Part shown: positions 5,800-5,847 of the stretch, piece after piece
How the letters are laid out: each line of letters opens with the position of its first letter
Numbering within the stretch: position 1 is the first letter of the stretch
Assembly (NCBI GenBank): GCA_937889795.1
Contig: CALBZH010000338.1
Coordinates: 1-5,847 of the forward strand
Source: an uncultured Syntrophobacteraceae bacterium
GTDB lineage: Bacteria > Desulfobacterota > Syntrophobacteria > Syntrophobacterales > Syntrophobacteraceae
Length of the DNA stretch: 5,847 bases
Direction of reading: 5' to 3'
The notes under the pieces: model-generated
Databases searched by the model: none
What the model was told of the DNA's origin: nothing
What the model saw: only the letters and a program-made list of their open reading frames with translations
Position numbers and translations under genes: made by a program

Positions 5800-5847
5800 A
5801 GATCGGAAGAGCGTCGTGTAGGGACAGAGTGTAGATCTCGGTGGTCG
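5800..5847 (+). other. Illumina TruSeq adapter contamination at the contig end
   Basis: The last 48 bases begin with AGATCGGAAGAGC, continue with GTCGTGTAGGG and end with GTGTAGATCTCGGTGGTCG. This is the reverse complement of the Illumina TruSeq universal (P5-side) adapter, with one mismatch (C at 5825 where the adapter has A). In the synthetase frame it encodes the well-known artefact peptide ending IGRASCRDRV and supplies a false stop codon. It is library-construction sequence, not part of the organism. Confidence 0.97.

Overview
The window looks like a fragment of an assembled contig from an anaerobic, GC-rich Gram-negative bacterium, plausibly Desulfobacterota or a syntroph of the Syntrophus/Geobacter type. 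That is an inference from gene content: alicyclic (cyclohexanecarboxyl-CoA) degradation genes of the badH/badI type, an iron-sulfur flavoprotein, a fused SpmA-SpmB membrane protein and an ADP-forming acyl-CoA synthetase. No rRNA, tRNA, CRISPR array or mobile element was recognised, so the taxon cannot be fixed.

The left half (1-1865, minus strand) reads, in transcription order, iron-sulfur flavoprotein, then a BadH-like 2-hydroxycyclohexanecarboxyl-CoA dehydrogenase, then the first 109 codons of a BadI-like 2-ketocyclohexanecarboxyl-CoA hydrolase that runs off the left edge. Gaps are short (63 and 76 nt) and each gene has its own Shine-Dalgarno sequence, so this is probably one operon. BadH and BadI catalyse consecutive steps: oxidation of the ring 2-hydroxyl to a ketone, then hydrolytic ring opening to pimeloyl-CoA. 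The flavoprotein may carry electrons for a redox step in the same pathway, but this rests on position only.

The middle (1866-2438, 573 nt) has no convincing gene. Its left part is AT-rich and holds a 22-bp imperfect palindrome overlapping a candidate leftward promoter. Its right part is GC-rich, with several hairpins and a possible three-way-junction RNA just before the rightward gene.

The right half (2439-5799, plus strand) holds a 434-residue SpmA-SpmB fusion followed after 54 nt by an ADP-forming acyl-CoA synthetase, probably co-transcribed. The synthetase could make ATP from acyl-CoA end products or activate an acid substrate; its substrate cannot be read from the sequence.

The last 48 bases (5800-5847) are not biological. 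They match the Illumina TruSeq adapter with one mismatch. The apparent stop codon of the synthetase and its last 11 residues come from this adapter, and the gene is really truncated at the contig end.
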